Source: Nocardia sp. CY41 (lineage in GTDB: Bacteria > Actinomycetota > Actinomycetes > Mycobacteriales > Mycobacteriaceae). From it: 64,000 nucleotides of DNA. How positions within the stretch are numbered: position 1 is the first letter of the stretch; each line of letters begins with the position of its first letter. The notes below the pieces were generated by a model, which saw nothing but the letters and a program-made list of their open reading frames with translations, was not told the DNA's origin and did no database searches. A program made the translations under genes and the position numbers. Of the stretch, positions 53,589 to 62,445 are shown piece after piece. The DNA is taken from assembly GCF_009829325.1 (NCBI RefSeq), contig NZ_VUOS01000019.1, positions 124,001 through 188,000 on the forward strand, read 5' to 3'.

Positions 53589-54001
53589 CCCCGCCTCCTG
53601 TCCTTGATCATCTCGATGTCCTCGCGCACGCCCTCGACCGCCTCCTGCGGTATCGGCGGATTCGCGTGCTCCACGCTCTTCTTCCCGGACAGTCCGAGGA
53701 TCGCCGCGACCACCAGCAGCGCGCCCGCGACGATGAGCGCGGCCGCCCAGCCCGGTAGCACCTCGGTGAGACCGAGTACCGCCGCCGCGACCAACGCGGC
53801 CCCACCGTAGAACGCCAGGAGCGCCGCGACGCCGGCCAGGCCCGCGCCGAGGCCGAACCGTTTTCCCTTCTCGCGCATCTCGACCCGGGCGAGCTGCAGC
53901 TCGTCCCGGATGAGCCGGGACACCTGGGCCGTGGCGTCCTCGACAAGTTCGGTGACCGATCGCGCGTTCGCGGGCGGGCGAATCTGTGTCGTCTCGGTCA
54001 T
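53585..54001 (-). CDS. Phage-holin-family (DUF1469) membrane protein
   Basis: A 138-residue Phage_holin_3_6 family protein: ELVEDATAQVSRLIRDELQL at the N-terminus, then two membrane helices (GLAGVAALLAFYGGAALVAA; GWAAALIVAGALLVVAAILG) and a charged C-terminus. Chromosomal copies beside DUF3618 and DUF4235 are common in actinobacteria and are not evidence of a prophage. It probably acts at the membrane or cell wall. It is the first gene of the three-gene overlapping set. Confidence 0.87.
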   Translation of the reverse strand: MTETTQIRPPANARSVTELVEDATAQVSRLIRDELQLARVEMREKGKRFGLGAGLAGVAALLAFYGGAALVAAAVLGLTEVLPGWAAALIVAGALLVVAAILGLSGKKSVEHANPPIPQEAVEGVREDIEMIKDRRRG

Positions 54002-54180
54002 GAGACCTCCTTCGGCATGTCACACCTCCTGCACGGCGACTACCCGCGCGCCCGGATTCCAATCGGGGCGCCGGGGTGGGCCGGGCGCGGCGTGGTGCCC
54101 GGTGCGCGCGGACGGCGGACGCGCGGCGAGGATCCCGGTCATCCTTCGAAAGGCTTGTCGCGCAGACGAAGTGGCCGCGG

Positions 54181-54726
54181 TCAGGTGAGGTAGGGGCCGA
54201 TGTGCGGAATGGCCTCGACCGGATGCCGTGCCTGCACGCCCTTGCCGACGGCCTCGAAGTGCCAGCCCCCGTCGCCGCGCCGCACTCGGCCGAGCACCAA
54301 GCCGGGGTAGGCGCCGCCGGTCAGCTCGTGGCGGGCGAGCTGGGTGCCCGCCACGGTGTCGACCACGCGGCAGTAGGCGTTCGCGATCCGCTCGAAAGTC
54401 TGGCCGGTGTAGCAGGTGACGAGGAAGAGCACCGTCGTGACGTGCGCGGCGAGGCGGGACAGATCGACGCTCACGATCTCGTCGTCGCCCGCGCCTTCCC
54501 CGGTCAGGCTGTCGCCGTGCAGACGGACCGAACCGTCCGCCGAGCTGAGCTGCTCGTGGTAGACGACGTCGACGAGCCGGTCCGCGGCGAAGAGCAGGGC
54601 CGCGATGTTCAGGTCGATCTCCGCGCGCCGGCCGAACAAGCGCGAGCGAGAGGCCGGGTCCCAGCCGAGGGCCACGGTGACATGCTCGAGCGGCGCGCCG
54701 CGCTCGTCGCGTAGCTCGGTCGGCAT
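54181..54726 (-). CDS. TerD-family protein
   Basis: A 181-residue calcium-binding TerD-domain protein linked in the family to tellurite and general stress resistance. Landmarks: HVTVALGWDPASRSRLFGRR, EIDLNIAALLFAADRLVDVV, DSLTGEGAGDDEIVSVDLSR with the acidic calcium-binding residues, and LARHELTGGAYPGLVLGRVR. ATG 54726 follows AGGAGGAC. It is a single copy without the rest of a ter cluster. Confidence 0.92.
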   Translation of the reverse strand: MPTELRDERGAPLEHVTVALGWDPASRSRLFGRRAEIDLNIAALLFAADRLVDVVYHEQLSSADGSVRLHGDSLTGEGAGDDEIVSVDLSRLAAHVTTVLFLVTCYTGQTFERIANAYCRVVDTVAGTQLARHELTGGAYPGLVLGRVRRGDGGWHFEAVGKGVQARHPVEAIPHIGPYLT

Positions 54727-55069
54727 CGGTGTCCTCCTGTGCGTCGGGACGCGGACCCGGCACGGCCGGTCCCGCCGTGGTGCGTAGCAGGCCTCCGGGT
54801 GAACACCGGAATGATTCCGGCGGACGAAAAGAGTACCGGTATTCGCGCCCGATCCGGCGAGAATCCAATCCGTGCGGCCGTTCGCCGCGAAGTCAGGGCA
54901 TGCGGGTTGGCACAGGGCAGGTGCGCCGAGACCGCGGCGCGGGTCCCACCTCGCGCGGTCGGTCGCCTGCGGAGTCCCCGGTCCGTTCGCCCGTCGTGAT
55001 GGCGGCGAACGCGCGACCGGTGGACGAAACGCCTCCGGCGCTGCGTGCCGGGGCCGAGGGTGGCCGGCC
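54727..55069. other. Divergent promoter region terD / rskA-like
   Basis: 343 bp between divergent genes. It contains no sigma-factor gene, although an RskA-type anti-sigma factor is normally encoded beside its sigma factor. A mildly A/T-rich patch at 54800-54850 may carry promoters. Confidence 0.55.
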
Positions 55070-55807
55070 ATGACCGGCACCGAGCCGTGCCGCGCGGACC
55101 TGCTGGACTTGGCCTACCCCTACGCGATGGACGCGGTGGCGGAGATCGAACGCAGGCACATCGATCACCGGCTCGCGACGGCCGATTCCGGGACCGCCGC
55201 GGCGTTCGCGGCCGCGGTGCACGGGGTCCGTGAGACGCTGGCGGCACTGAGCGCGACCGCCGCGGTGAACCCGCCGCCCACTCTGGAGGCGAAGATTCTG
55301 CGGGCGATCGACGACTCCGGCCCGGATCCGCGCCACCGCGGCGGTGACCTGCGCCGGCTGTCCGGTCGTCGCCGGTCGATCCGGCTGGTGCTGGCCGCCG
55401 CGGTGGCCATCGGAGCCGGTGTGGGCGCCGTGGTGGTGGCCGACCGGATCGCGGGGTCGCACGTCGAGCCGGTCGCGGGCGATCAGATCCTGCGGCAACC
55501 GGACGCGCGGTCCCGGTCGATCGAGCTGCCTGTGGGCGGCACCCTGACGGTGAGCACATCGGACCGGCTCGGGGCAGTCACGGTCGGCTTCGACGCGGTA
55601 CCCCCGCCACCGCCCGGACGGTCCTACCAGCTCTGGGTGGTGTCCGCCACGGGCGCGGCGCGCTCGGCGGGCGTGCTGACCACGATGCCGCCGCTGGGCG
55701 TGACGACCGAGTTCGCCCCGGCGGACGTCTTGGCCCTCACGATCGAGCCCGCGCCGGGTTCGCCGCGTCCGACCTCGGCGCGCCTGGCTGTCGTCCCGCT
55801 CGGCTGA
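55070..55807 (+). CDS. Anti-sigma-K factor RskA-like protein
   Basis: A 245-residue single-pass membrane anti-sigma factor. The cytoplasmic anti-sigma part is LLDLAYPYAMDAVAEIERRH, then AFAAAVHGVRETLAALSATA; the membrane helix is RLVLAAAVAIGAGVGAVVVA near residue 107; the periplasmic RskA domain includes VGFDAVPPPPPGRSYQLWVV, RSAGVLTTMPPLG and LALTIEPAPGSPRPTSARLA. It follows mycobacterial RskA along its whole length. Family members are cut by regulated proteolysis to free SigK. No sigK is adjacent here, so the partner must be elsewhere. Confidence 0.9.
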   Translation: MTGTEPCRADLLDLAYPYAMDAVAEIERRHIDHRLATADSGTAAAFAAAVHGVRETLAALSATAAVNPPPTLEAKILRAIDDSGPDPRHRGGDLRRLSGRRRSIRLVLAAAVAIGAGVGAVVVADRIAGSHVEPVAGDQILRQPDARSRSIELPVGGTLTVSTSDRLGAVTVGFDAVPPPPPGRSYQLWVVSATGAARSAGVLTTMPPLGVTTEFAPADVLALTIEPAPGSPRPTSARLAVVPLG

Positions 55808-55826
55808 TCGGGCCGAGCCCCGTGTT

Positions 55827-56936
55827 TCAGGGCTGGTCGCACCCTTCGAGGGTCGCGCGCGCCACCGCCTCGACGACGTCGTCGATCTCACCGCGCGCCC
55901 GCAGCGCCGCGATCTGGCGGTGCGCGCCGTTACCGCGGGCGAGCAGGCGTGCGAACGCCTCCTCGACGAACCGGCGGTCGCCTGCCTCGTCCAACGCGGG
56001 CCCGACGTGCTCGATCAGCCGGAACAGCAGGTCGCGCATGGGCGTCACGTTGCCGTCATGGGGATCGACGCCGTCTCCGGCCAGTCCCGAACGGGCGGCC
56101 TTCCAGTACGCGGCCCGCAGCACCTCGGCGGGTACCGGCTGGGCGATCTGTCCAGCGGCCAGCGATTTGCGCGCCATACCGACGATCGCGCGCACCAGTG
56201 CCGCAAGCAGCGCGGTCTCCTCCACCGTGGCCGGTATGTCGCTGACCCGCACTTCGACGGTCGGGAACGAGACCGACGGACGGACATCCCAGTAGACCAT
56301 CTGCTTGTCCAGGATGCTGCCGCTGTTGAGCATCATCGCTACCATCGCCTCGTAGTCGCGCGCGGACTCGAAGTAGGGCGGTGGTCCGGCGCTGGGCCAG
56401 CGCCGCCACAGAATGCTGCGCCAGCTGGCGAAGCCGGTCTCGGAACCGCGGTAGATCGCCGAATTCGCGGTCATGGCCAGCAGTTGCGGCAACCACGGCC
56501 GCAGATGGTTGCTGATCTGGATCGCGGTCTCCTGGTCCGGGACGCCGACGTGGACATGACAGCCCGACAACCCCTGCTCGTGGGCGAGCATGCCGAAGTT
56601 CTCGGCGATGCGTTGGTAGCGCGGGGTATCGGTGACCGGGAAGTCGTGCGGGACGGTCGGCGGGATGCCGACGGCGAGCAGTCGGGCGTCGTTGCGCTCG
56701 GCGCAGGCGGCGATGCCACGGCGCAAGTCGCGCAATTGCCGGTGTAGTGCGCCGATCTCGGTGTGCACCGCGGTGCTGGTCTCCACCTGGCAGCGGGTCA
56801 ACTCGAGTTGCAGATCGATGCCGATCTCCTCGGCGGTGCGCGCGACTTCGACATTGCGTGCCAGCGGTTCGCCGGTACGGGGATCGACGAGGAGGAATTC
56901 CTCTTCCACGCCGACGGTCAGGAGCCCATCGTCCAT
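55827..56936 (-). CDS. YbdK-type carboxylate-amine ligase
   Basis: A 369-residue protein of the glutamate-cysteine-ligase-2 (YbdK) family, ATP-dependent carboxylate-amine ligases. Landmarks are LTVGVEEEFLLVDPRTGEPL, QLELTRCQVETSTAVHTEIG, GLSGCHVHVGVPDQETAIQI and VSFPTVEVRVSDIPATVEET. The weak gamma-glutamylcysteine activity reported for the family may not be its real role here. It converges on the rskA-like gene with 19 bp between. Confidence 0.92.
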   Translation of the reverse strand: MDDGLLTVGVEEEFLLVDPRTGEPLARNVEVARTAEEIGIDLQLELTRCQVETSTAVHTEIGALHRQLRDLRRGIAACAERNDARLLAVGIPPTVPHDFPVTDTPRYQRIAENFGMLAHEQGLSGCHVHVGVPDQETAIQISNHLRPWLPQLLAMTANSAIYRGSETGFASWRSILWRRWPSAGPPPYFESARDYEAMVAMMLNSGSILDKQMVYWDVRPSVSFPTVEVRVSDIPATVEETALLAALVRAIVGMARKSLAAGQIAQPVPAEVLRAAYWKAARSGLAGDGVDPHDGNVTPMRDLLFRLIEHVGPALDEAGDRRFVEEAFARLLARGNGAHRQIAALRARGEIDDVVEAVARATLEGCDQP

Positions 56937-57078
56937 GTGGTCGCAATACCCACGGCTCGGCCGCGTAGTCCAGCCGATCGCCAGGTCGCCGAGCGATTGC
57001 CATCCGTCGCGAAGCGGGTTTGAACGATCGGGAGGCGGCAACGCGAACGGCAGGGGCCGTTCGAAGAGGAGTAGTCGC

Positions 57079-57414
57079 ATGTTTCGGATCGCTTTACGGC
57101 TCGTCGTGACCGGGAGTTCCGCCGCGATCGTGGCCGCCGCGGGCGCCGGTGCGGCCGGTGCGGGCCCGACGTTGTCGGCGGACACCCAGGAGGAGGGCAC
57201 CATCGCGGTGAGCAGCCAGCCGCCGGCGGAGGAGTGGAACTGTCTGCTCGTCGGCTCGGCCGAGCAGGCCGGTCCTCGGGTCGACATGGCCCGGACCGGC
57301 GAGAGCCGCGGCGGTTTCGCGGCGGGCAGCACCGTCGCCGCCACCTGCGTCGGGCCGCAGTGGCCGGGAGTGGCCATGACCACCGGCGTCACATCGCTCG
57401 ACGACGCCGACTGA
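57079..57414 (+). CDS. Small secreted protein
   Basis: 111 residues. The Sec signal peptide MFRIALRLVVTGSSAAIVAA with cleavage near AGAG|PT is followed by an ~80-residue mature part with two Cys (EEWNCLLVGSAEQAGPRVDM; AATCVGPQWPGVAMTTGVTS) that could form one disulphide. No family is recognised. ATG 57079 has GAGGAG upstream. Confidence 0.7.
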   Translation: MFRIALRLVVTGSSAAIVAAAGAGAAGAGPTLSADTQEEGTIAVSSQPPAEEWNCLLVGSAEQAGPRVDMARTGESRGGFAAGSTVAATCVGPQWPGVAMTTGVTSLDDAD

Positions 57415-57495
57415 GCCCGCTCGGCCGAACGGCGCCTCCCACGGGCGGTGCTGCGAGAACGCGCAAGACGGGTCGGTCTCGATAGTCTCGCTGCC

Positions 57496-58446
57496 ATGCG
57501 GATCGTCGTCCTCGGCTCGGGCATCTCGGGTCTGTCCACCGCGGCCGAACTGCTCCGCGCGCGGCACGAGGTGATCGTGGTCAGCGCCGAGCCCCTCACG
57601 GCGACGACGTCGTTCCTCGCCGCCGCGGTGTGGTTTCCGACCGCCGCGGGGCCGGCCGACCGCGTCCGGACGTGGAGCGAGACCACCTTCGGCCATCTGG
57701 CCGCGCTGGCTGCCTCCGGTGCGCCGGGTGTGCGGATGTGCGAGTCCATGGCGCTGTATCGCTGCGCGCCCGCGATCCCGGACTGGTCGCGATCGGTGCG
57801 CTCGTTCCGCGCGGCCGAGCGCGGCGAGCTGCCTCCCGGCTACGAATTCGGGTTCCGGTTCGAAGTTCCCTTGGTGGAGATGCCGGCCTACTTGCCGTTC
57901 CTCAGCGCGCAAGTGGACGCCGCGGGCGCGCGCCGCGTGTTGCGCGCGGTGCGGAGTCTCGAGGATCTCGCCGACCTGTCACCGGACGTCGTGGTCAACT
58001 GCGCCGGCCTGCGGGCCGCCGACCTGGTCGACGACCCGGAGGTGTACCCGATCCGCGGGCAGATCGTGCGGGTCGCCAATCCCGGGCTGTCGGTGTCGGT
58101 CCGCGACGAAGCCCATCCGCTCGGTCGCGCCTACGTCCATCCGCGCGCGCACGACTGCGTCCTGGGCGGTTCCCTGGACGCCGGCGAATGGGACACGGCG
58201 CCGGATCCCGACCTCACCCGGTCGATTCTGCGGCGCTGCCGTGATCTGGTCCCCGGTCTCGCGGGCAGCGAAGTGCTGGAGACCGTGGTGGGGCTGCGCC
58301 CCGGCCGCCGTACGGTCCGTGTGGAACTCGACACCACCGCGCTGCCCGGGACGCCCGTCATCCACAACTATGGCCACGGCGGCTCCGGGATCACCATCGG
58401 TCACGGGTGCGCGCTGGAGAGCGCCGCGCTCGTCGCCGCGCTGTGA
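57496..58446 (+). CDS. D-amino-acid oxidase family FAD enzyme
   Basis: A 316-residue flavoprotein that oxidatively deaminates D-amino acids. The FAD-binding motif is RIVVLGSGISGLSTAAELLR; DVVVNCAGLRAADLVDDPEV is the central signature; VYPIRGQIVRVANPG and the C-terminal VIHNYGHGGSGITIGHGCAL (DAO family signature) are intact. Length is close to other bacterial DAOs. The substrate is undetermined. Confidence 0.92.
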   Translation: MRIVVLGSGISGLSTAAELLRARHEVIVVSAEPLTATTSFLAAAVWFPTAAGPADRVRTWSETTFGHLAALAASGAPGVRMCESMALYRCAPAIPDWSRSVRSFRAAERGELPPGYEFGFRFEVPLVEMPAYLPFLSAQVDAAGARRVLRAVRSLEDLADLSPDVVVNCAGLRAADLVDDPEVYPIRGQIVRVANPGLSVSVRDEAHPLGRAYVHPRAHDCVLGGSLDAGEWDTAPDPDLTRSILRRCRDLVPGLAGSEVLETVVGLRPGRRTVRVELDTTALPGTPVIHNYGHGGSGITIGHGCALESAALVAAL

Positions 58447-58473
58447 ACCTGCGCCGGTGACCCTGCGGTCGGA

Positions 58474-58851
58474 TCAGTTGGCGTAGCTGCGCGCCACCAC
58501 CGAGTTCAGCGCCTCCAGGAATTCGCTCAGCACGCCGGGCTCGACCCGGTCACGCGGTGCGCGTTCGCCGGGCGAGTCGGTCACGGGCACGGCGAAGCCC
58601 GCGTCGACGCTGTCGCGCAGGACGGCGTGGACCGCTTCGATCGGGATGCCCGCCTGGGCGCACCGGTTCGCCGCGTGCTCGAACCGGCCCAGCGCCAGAC
58701 TCCCGGCCGCCTCGGCCGCGTCGACCAAGACGAGGGCCAGCTCCAAACCCATTCTGATCAGCGCGTCCGGACCGCCGCGATGGGCGCCACGATCGAATCT
58801 CGCGGACACCTCGACACCGTCCCGATCTTCTTCGTGCGGGCCGATACTCAT
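58474..58851 (-). CDS. Protein matching only the N-terminal PucR sensory part
   Basis: 125 residues without a DNA-binding domain. CAQAGIPIEAVHAVLRDSVD, AGFAVPVTD and LEALNSVVARSYAN align with the N-terminal region of the PucR gene divergent from it (REGIPIDTIHHAVHEGFKLG and LDTITSTVSRAYV). ATG 58851 follows GGAGGGAGGG, so expression is likely. It is either a stand-alone sensory or dimerisation partner, or a shortened duplicate. Start codons 208 bp apart suggest a shared regulatory region. Confidence 0.7.
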   Translation of the reverse strand: MSIGPHEEDRDGVEVSARFDRGAHRGGPDALIRMGLELALVLVDAAEAAGSLALGRFEHAANRCAQAGIPIEAVHAVLRDSVDAGFAVPVTDSPGERAPRDRVEPGVLSEFLEALNSVVARSYAN

Positions 58852-59059
58852 GGCCCTCCCTCCGCCCGGCGACCCTCTTGCCACCGACGTTACGACGGGG
58901 ATCGAGAGAATTCGACCGCGCGAATGCGAGTTGTGAGGCTTCACAGGCGGGCACGGCGCGGTTCGGGTGCTGTCCCCAACCGAGGGCTCGGCCCTCGGCA
59001 CGCCGAGCCAGTCAAGTTACCGTTGAGTACTTTCCGCGATCGGGGAGGGAAGGAGTCAC

Positions 59060-60331
59060 ATGTCCATCACCGATTCGGCAGGTCCGGATCTGACCCTGTC
59101 GGGCCGCCCGGCCAGTTCTTCACTGCGAGACGTGCGGAATCTGTCTCGCAAAATGGTCGGCCACTTCATCGAGACCGTCGCGCACTGCCGGACGCTGCCC
59201 GGCGAGGCGCTCAACGGCGACATCACCAACATCACCCGGTTGTGCCTGGAACTGGCCGTGAGCATGCTCGACGGCACCGACATTCCCGAGAAGACCCTAT
59301 TACTGCGCAACGCTGCGGCGGGCTGGGCGCGGGAGGGCATTCCGATCGACACCATCCACCACGCCGTGCACGAGGGTTTCAAGCTCGGCTTCGATCTGAT
59401 CGTCGCGAACGCGACCGCCGCCGATTTCGACAGTCTGAAAGACATCAGCCGCCGCTTGCTGGAAATCCTGGACACCATCACCTCCACCGTGTCGCGCGCC
59501 TATGTGACCGAGTTGCGGGCCGTGGTCGGCGAGCACCACACGGCCGCCCACACCCTCGCCTCGGCCCTGCTCGGCGGGCACCCCACATTCACCATGGCCC
59601 GGGAATGCGGCATCCAGATCGCCGATTCGTATTCGGTTCTCGCGCTGGCCATTCCGCCGCATCCCGAGGAACGCAATCCGCAACTCGACGGTGCGGTGGT
59701 GGCGCGGCGGAAGCTGCGCCGGGTGCAGTCCGAACTCGCGACCAGCTGCGGTGAAGCGGTGCTGTCGCTGCTCAGCGTCGACGGCGGCACCCTCCTGCTG
59801 CCGTCCGTCTCGCCCGAGGACAAGGCGCTCGACGAACTGGTGGACCGGCTCGGCCGCGCGGCGCAGGTCCCCGTCGTCGCGACGGTGATCGCCGCGACGC
59901 CGGTCGAGGTGCCGACGGCCGCCGACCGCGCGCACGAGCTGCTCGACATGGTGCAGCGGCTGCGCTGGACGCGCGGGCTGTTCCGCTTCGACGACCTGGC
60001 GCTGGAATACCAGCTCACCCGCCCCGGACCGGGACTGGAAACGCTTCGGACACTGCTCGATCCGCTCGACGAGCACCCGGAACTGCTCGAAACTCTCAAA
60101 CGGCACATCGGCACGAACCTGAATCGCCAGCGCACCGCGCGATCGCTGCACATCCACACCAACACCGTGGACTACCGGCTCAAGCGCATCGGCCAGCTCA
60201 CCGGATTCGACCCCGCCCAGGCCTCCGGGGTGTGGTACCTGCGGGCCGCGTTGGTCGCGCGCAGCTACCGGGACTCCGAGGACGGATCGTCGGTCGTGAC
60301 GTGGCCCCGGCCGGCCGCGGTCTCCTCGTAG
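59060..60331 (+). CDS. PucR-family transcriptional regulator
   Basis: A complete 423-residue regulator. It has an N-terminal helical sensory region (FIETVAHCRTLPGEALNGDI; REGIPIDTIHHAVHEGFKLG), a central GGDEF-like region containing VLSLLSVDGGTLLLPSVSPE, and a C-terminal HTH_30 domain (LNRQRTARSLHIHTNTVDYR then LKRIGQLTGFDP). The effector and targets are unknown. Its 3' end overlaps the convergent GGCT-like gene by 67 bp. A truncated relative lies at 3952-4467 and an N-terminal-only one at 58474-58851. Confidence 0.93.
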   Translation: MSITDSAGPDLTLSGRPASSSLRDVRNLSRKMVGHFIETVAHCRTLPGEALNGDITNITRLCLELAVSMLDGTDIPEKTLLLRNAAAGWAREGIPIDTIHHAVHEGFKLGFDLIVANATAADFDSLKDISRRLLEILDTITSTVSRAYVTELRAVVGEHHTAAHTLASALLGGHPTFTMARECGIQIADSYSVLALAIPPHPEERNPQLDGAVVARRKLRRVQSELATSCGEAVLSLLSVDGGTLLLPSVSPEDKALDELVDRLGRAAQVPVVATVIAATPVEVPTAADRAHELLDMVQRLRWTRGLFRFDDLALEYQLTRPGPGLETLRTLLDPLDEHPELLETLKRHIGTNLNRQRTARSLHIHTNTVDYRLKRIGQLTGFDPAQASGVWYLRAALVARSYRDSEDGSSVVTWPRPAAVSS

Positions 60332-61038
60332 ATCCGGCCGCGCAGGTCGTCCGCCCCGAGTAGGTCGTGCACCGCCTCGGGCGTCCACCGCAGGTCGGCG
60401 CCGGGGCGAGTGGCGAGATACCCCGCGGTGGCCCGAGTGGACCAGCGGTGTGCCGCGCGCAGGCCCGCCGCCATGTGGCGCAGGTAGGCGGCGGCGGGTG
60501 GATTGCCCCGCACGTCGCGACAGCGCCAGGGGGCCGTGAACGTGAGCACCGGGTGCCCCGCTCGAGTGCCCGCGTGCACCAAGGTCTCGTACCGTCCGGG
60601 ACCGAGCGTCACTTTGCCCTCTTCGATCACCCGGCGCGCGTCCACCTCCGTTCCCGGCGGGCGATACATCTCCTGCGCCACGATGTCGGAGAACTGTTCG
60701 CCGGTGAGCAGGTGGGCGTGCACCGCGATCTCGCCCGGGCAGCCCGGGTCGTAGAAAGCGCGGCCGCCGGTCCAGGTCAGCGATTCGGTGGCGAAGTACA
60801 GCACGCCCCGCAGCAGGAGGGGCGCCGAGCGGATCGGGTCGGCGGGGTCACGGCAGCCCGGCAACGTGATCGTTCCCCCTTGCGGCCTGCCGCCCCGAAG
60901 GTAGGTGCGCAGTCTGGTGAGGCTCATGTTCGAGCCGTAGGCGGCGTACCAGATCAGGTCCGTGCTCCGGGGCGCCTCCCCGGCCGGTGCCGCTCGGGCC
61001 GCCGAGCCGGCCGCGCCGTCGATGTGCCAGGCCGTCAT
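60265..61038 (-). CDS. Gamma-glutamylcyclotransferase-like protein
   Basis: A 257-residue protein with a GGCT-like opening IWYAAYGSNMSLTRLRTYLR (YGSNM motif), LLLRGVLYFATESLTWTGGR and EIAVHAHLLTGEQFSDIVAQ. The C-terminal part (RHMAAGLRAAHRWSTRATAG) is unlike classical GGCT and family function is uncertain. The start is ATG 61038; ATG 61047 three codons upstream is equally possible. It is divergent from the epoxide hydrolase gene across the 15-bp inverted repeat. Confidence 0.78.
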   Translation of the reverse strand: MTAWHIDGAAGSAARAAPAGEAPRSTDLIWYAAYGSNMSLTRLRTYLRGGRPQGGTITLPGCRDPADPIRSAPLLLRGVLYFATESLTWTGGRAFYDPGCPGEIAVHAHLLTGEQFSDIVAQEMYRPPGTEVDARRVIEEGKVTLGPGRYETLVHAGTRAGHPVLTFTAPWRCRDVRGNPPAAAYLRHMAAGLRAAHRWSTRATAGYLATRPGADLRWTPEAVHDLLGADDLRGRIYEETAAGRGHVTTDDPSSESR

Positions 61039-61114
61039 GACACCCATTCTCGGCTTCTCGCGAGGCGGTGCCACACACACTTGCGAACGCACAGGAAATC
61101 GTGAACCCGAGTTT

Positions 61115-61149
61115 CGCCTATTGCGGAAGCAATTCTTCCGCAATAGGCG
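61115..61149. promoter_or_regulatory. 15-bp perfect inverted repeat, candidate operator
   Basis: CGCCTATTGCGGAAG and its exact reverse complement are separated by CAATT. The element lies 14 bp before the epoxide hydrolase ATG and 65-75 bp before the divergent GGCT-like gene. Symmetry and position fit a repressor operator covering the divergent promoters; no adjacent regulator gene is evident. Confidence 0.65.
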
Positions 61150-61163
61150 GAACAGTGTTGCGC

Positions 61164-62330
61164 ATGACGAACACGAAGCAGATCCGGCCCTTCCGCATCG
61201 ACATCCCGCAGGCCGAACTCGACGACTTGCGCGAGCGGCTCGGACGGACACGGTTGCCGCACGCGGTGCCGGGCACCGACGGGGATTGGGCACGCGGAAT
61301 CGCGCCGCGCTATCTGCGGGAACTGATGGAGTACTGGCGGGACGAGTTCGATTGGCGGGCGCAGGAGGCGCGGATGAACGCGCACGCGCAGTTCACCACC
61401 GAGATCGACGGCCAGACCATCCACTTCTTCCACGTCCGCTCACCGGAGCCGGGAGCGATTCCGCTGCTGATCACCCACGGCTACCCGGGCTCGGTGGTCG
61501 AGTTCCTCGATCTGATCGGCCCGCTCACCGATCCACGATCGCACGGCGGTGATCCGGCGGACGCGTTCCACGTGGTGATCCCATCGCTGCCCGGATTCGG
61601 ATTCTCCACGCCGCTGGCCTCGACCGGGTGGGAACTGGCGCGCACGACCGAGGCGTTCGCGGAGCTGATGAGCAGGCTGGGGTACGAGAAATTCGCGGCG
61701 CAGGGCGGTGATATCGGCGCCGGTGTCACCGGGCGGCTGGCCGCGACGCATCCGGAACGGGTGATCGCGACGCACGTGAACAGCGATCAGGGCACGCTCG
61801 GGTTGGTGGGCGAGCAACTGCCGATGCCGGACGGACTCGCCGATGACGAACTCACCGCCCTCGCCGCCGCGCGCGAGAAGTGGGAGCAGCAGAAGGGATA
61901 CCTGACGCTGCAGACCACCCAGCCGAACACGGTAGCCGCCGCGCTGACCGATTCACCTGTCGCGCAACTCGGCTGGATCGCGGAGAAGTTCCAGGTATGG
62001 ACCGATCCGGCACGGGCGGAAGGTGCGGCGGTGGACCGTGACCTGCTGCTGACCAACGTCAGCATCTACTGGTTCACCCGCGGCGGCGCCTCGGCGGCGC
62101 AATTCCTCTGGGAGACCGCCCATTCCGGGATGGCGTGGGCCGCGCCGTCCGGGGTCCCGCAGGGATGGGCCGTGTTCAACACGCATCCGCTGATGCGCCG
62201 GGTGATGGACCCCGACGGTCGAATCGAGCATTTCACCGAGTACACCGAGGGCGGGCACTTCGCCGCGGCCGAACAACCGGGACTGTTCGTGGCGGACGTA
62301 CGCGCGTTCTTCCGCCACTATCGCGGATAG
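61164..62330 (+). CDS. Epoxide hydrolase (EHN/alpha-beta hydrolase)
   Basis: A 388-residue enzyme that opens epoxides to diols. The N-terminal EHN domain is RPFRIDIPQAELDDLRERLG with DWARGIAPRYLRELMEYWRD. The alpha/beta core has the oxyanion motif LLITHGYPGSVVEFLDLIGP, nucleophile Asp in FAAQGGDIGAGVTGRLAATH, the Tyr-bearing NVSIYWFTRGGASAAQFLWE and catalytic His in EYTEGGHFAAAEQPGLFVAD. ATG 61164 is preferred; the frame continues upstream through the inverted repeat to 61068. Confidence 0.93.
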   Translation: MTNTKQIRPFRIDIPQAELDDLRERLGRTRLPHAVPGTDGDWARGIAPRYLRELMEYWRDEFDWRAQEARMNAHAQFTTEIDGQTIHFFHVRSPEPGAIPLLITHGYPGSVVEFLDLIGPLTDPRSHGGDPADAFHVVIPSLPGFGFSTPLASTGWELARTTEAFAELMSRLGYEKFAAQGGDIGAGVTGRLAATHPERVIATHVNSDQGTLGLVGEQLPMPDGLADDELTALAAAREKWEQQKGYLTLQTTQPNTVAAALTDSPVAQLGWIAEKFQVWTDPARAEGAAVDRDLLLTNVSIYWFTRGGASAAQFLWETAHSGMAWAAPSGVPQGWAVFNTHPLMRRVMDPDGRIEHFTEYTEGGHFAAAEQPGLFVADVRAFFRHYRG

Positions 62331-62445
62331 CGGCGGGGCGGCGCCGGCGAGCCGCCGCCCCGGCCCGCGGCTACGTCCGCATGCGTAACCGCGGACCGTC
62401 CTCCGGTCGGATGTCCCCGCCGTCGCGCGGGCCTACCGTTTCCCT

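Noticed and set aside
53585..54001. Possible prophage from the holin-family gene
   Set aside because: No endolysin, integrase or structural phage gene is nearby, and this family is chromosomal in actinobacteria.
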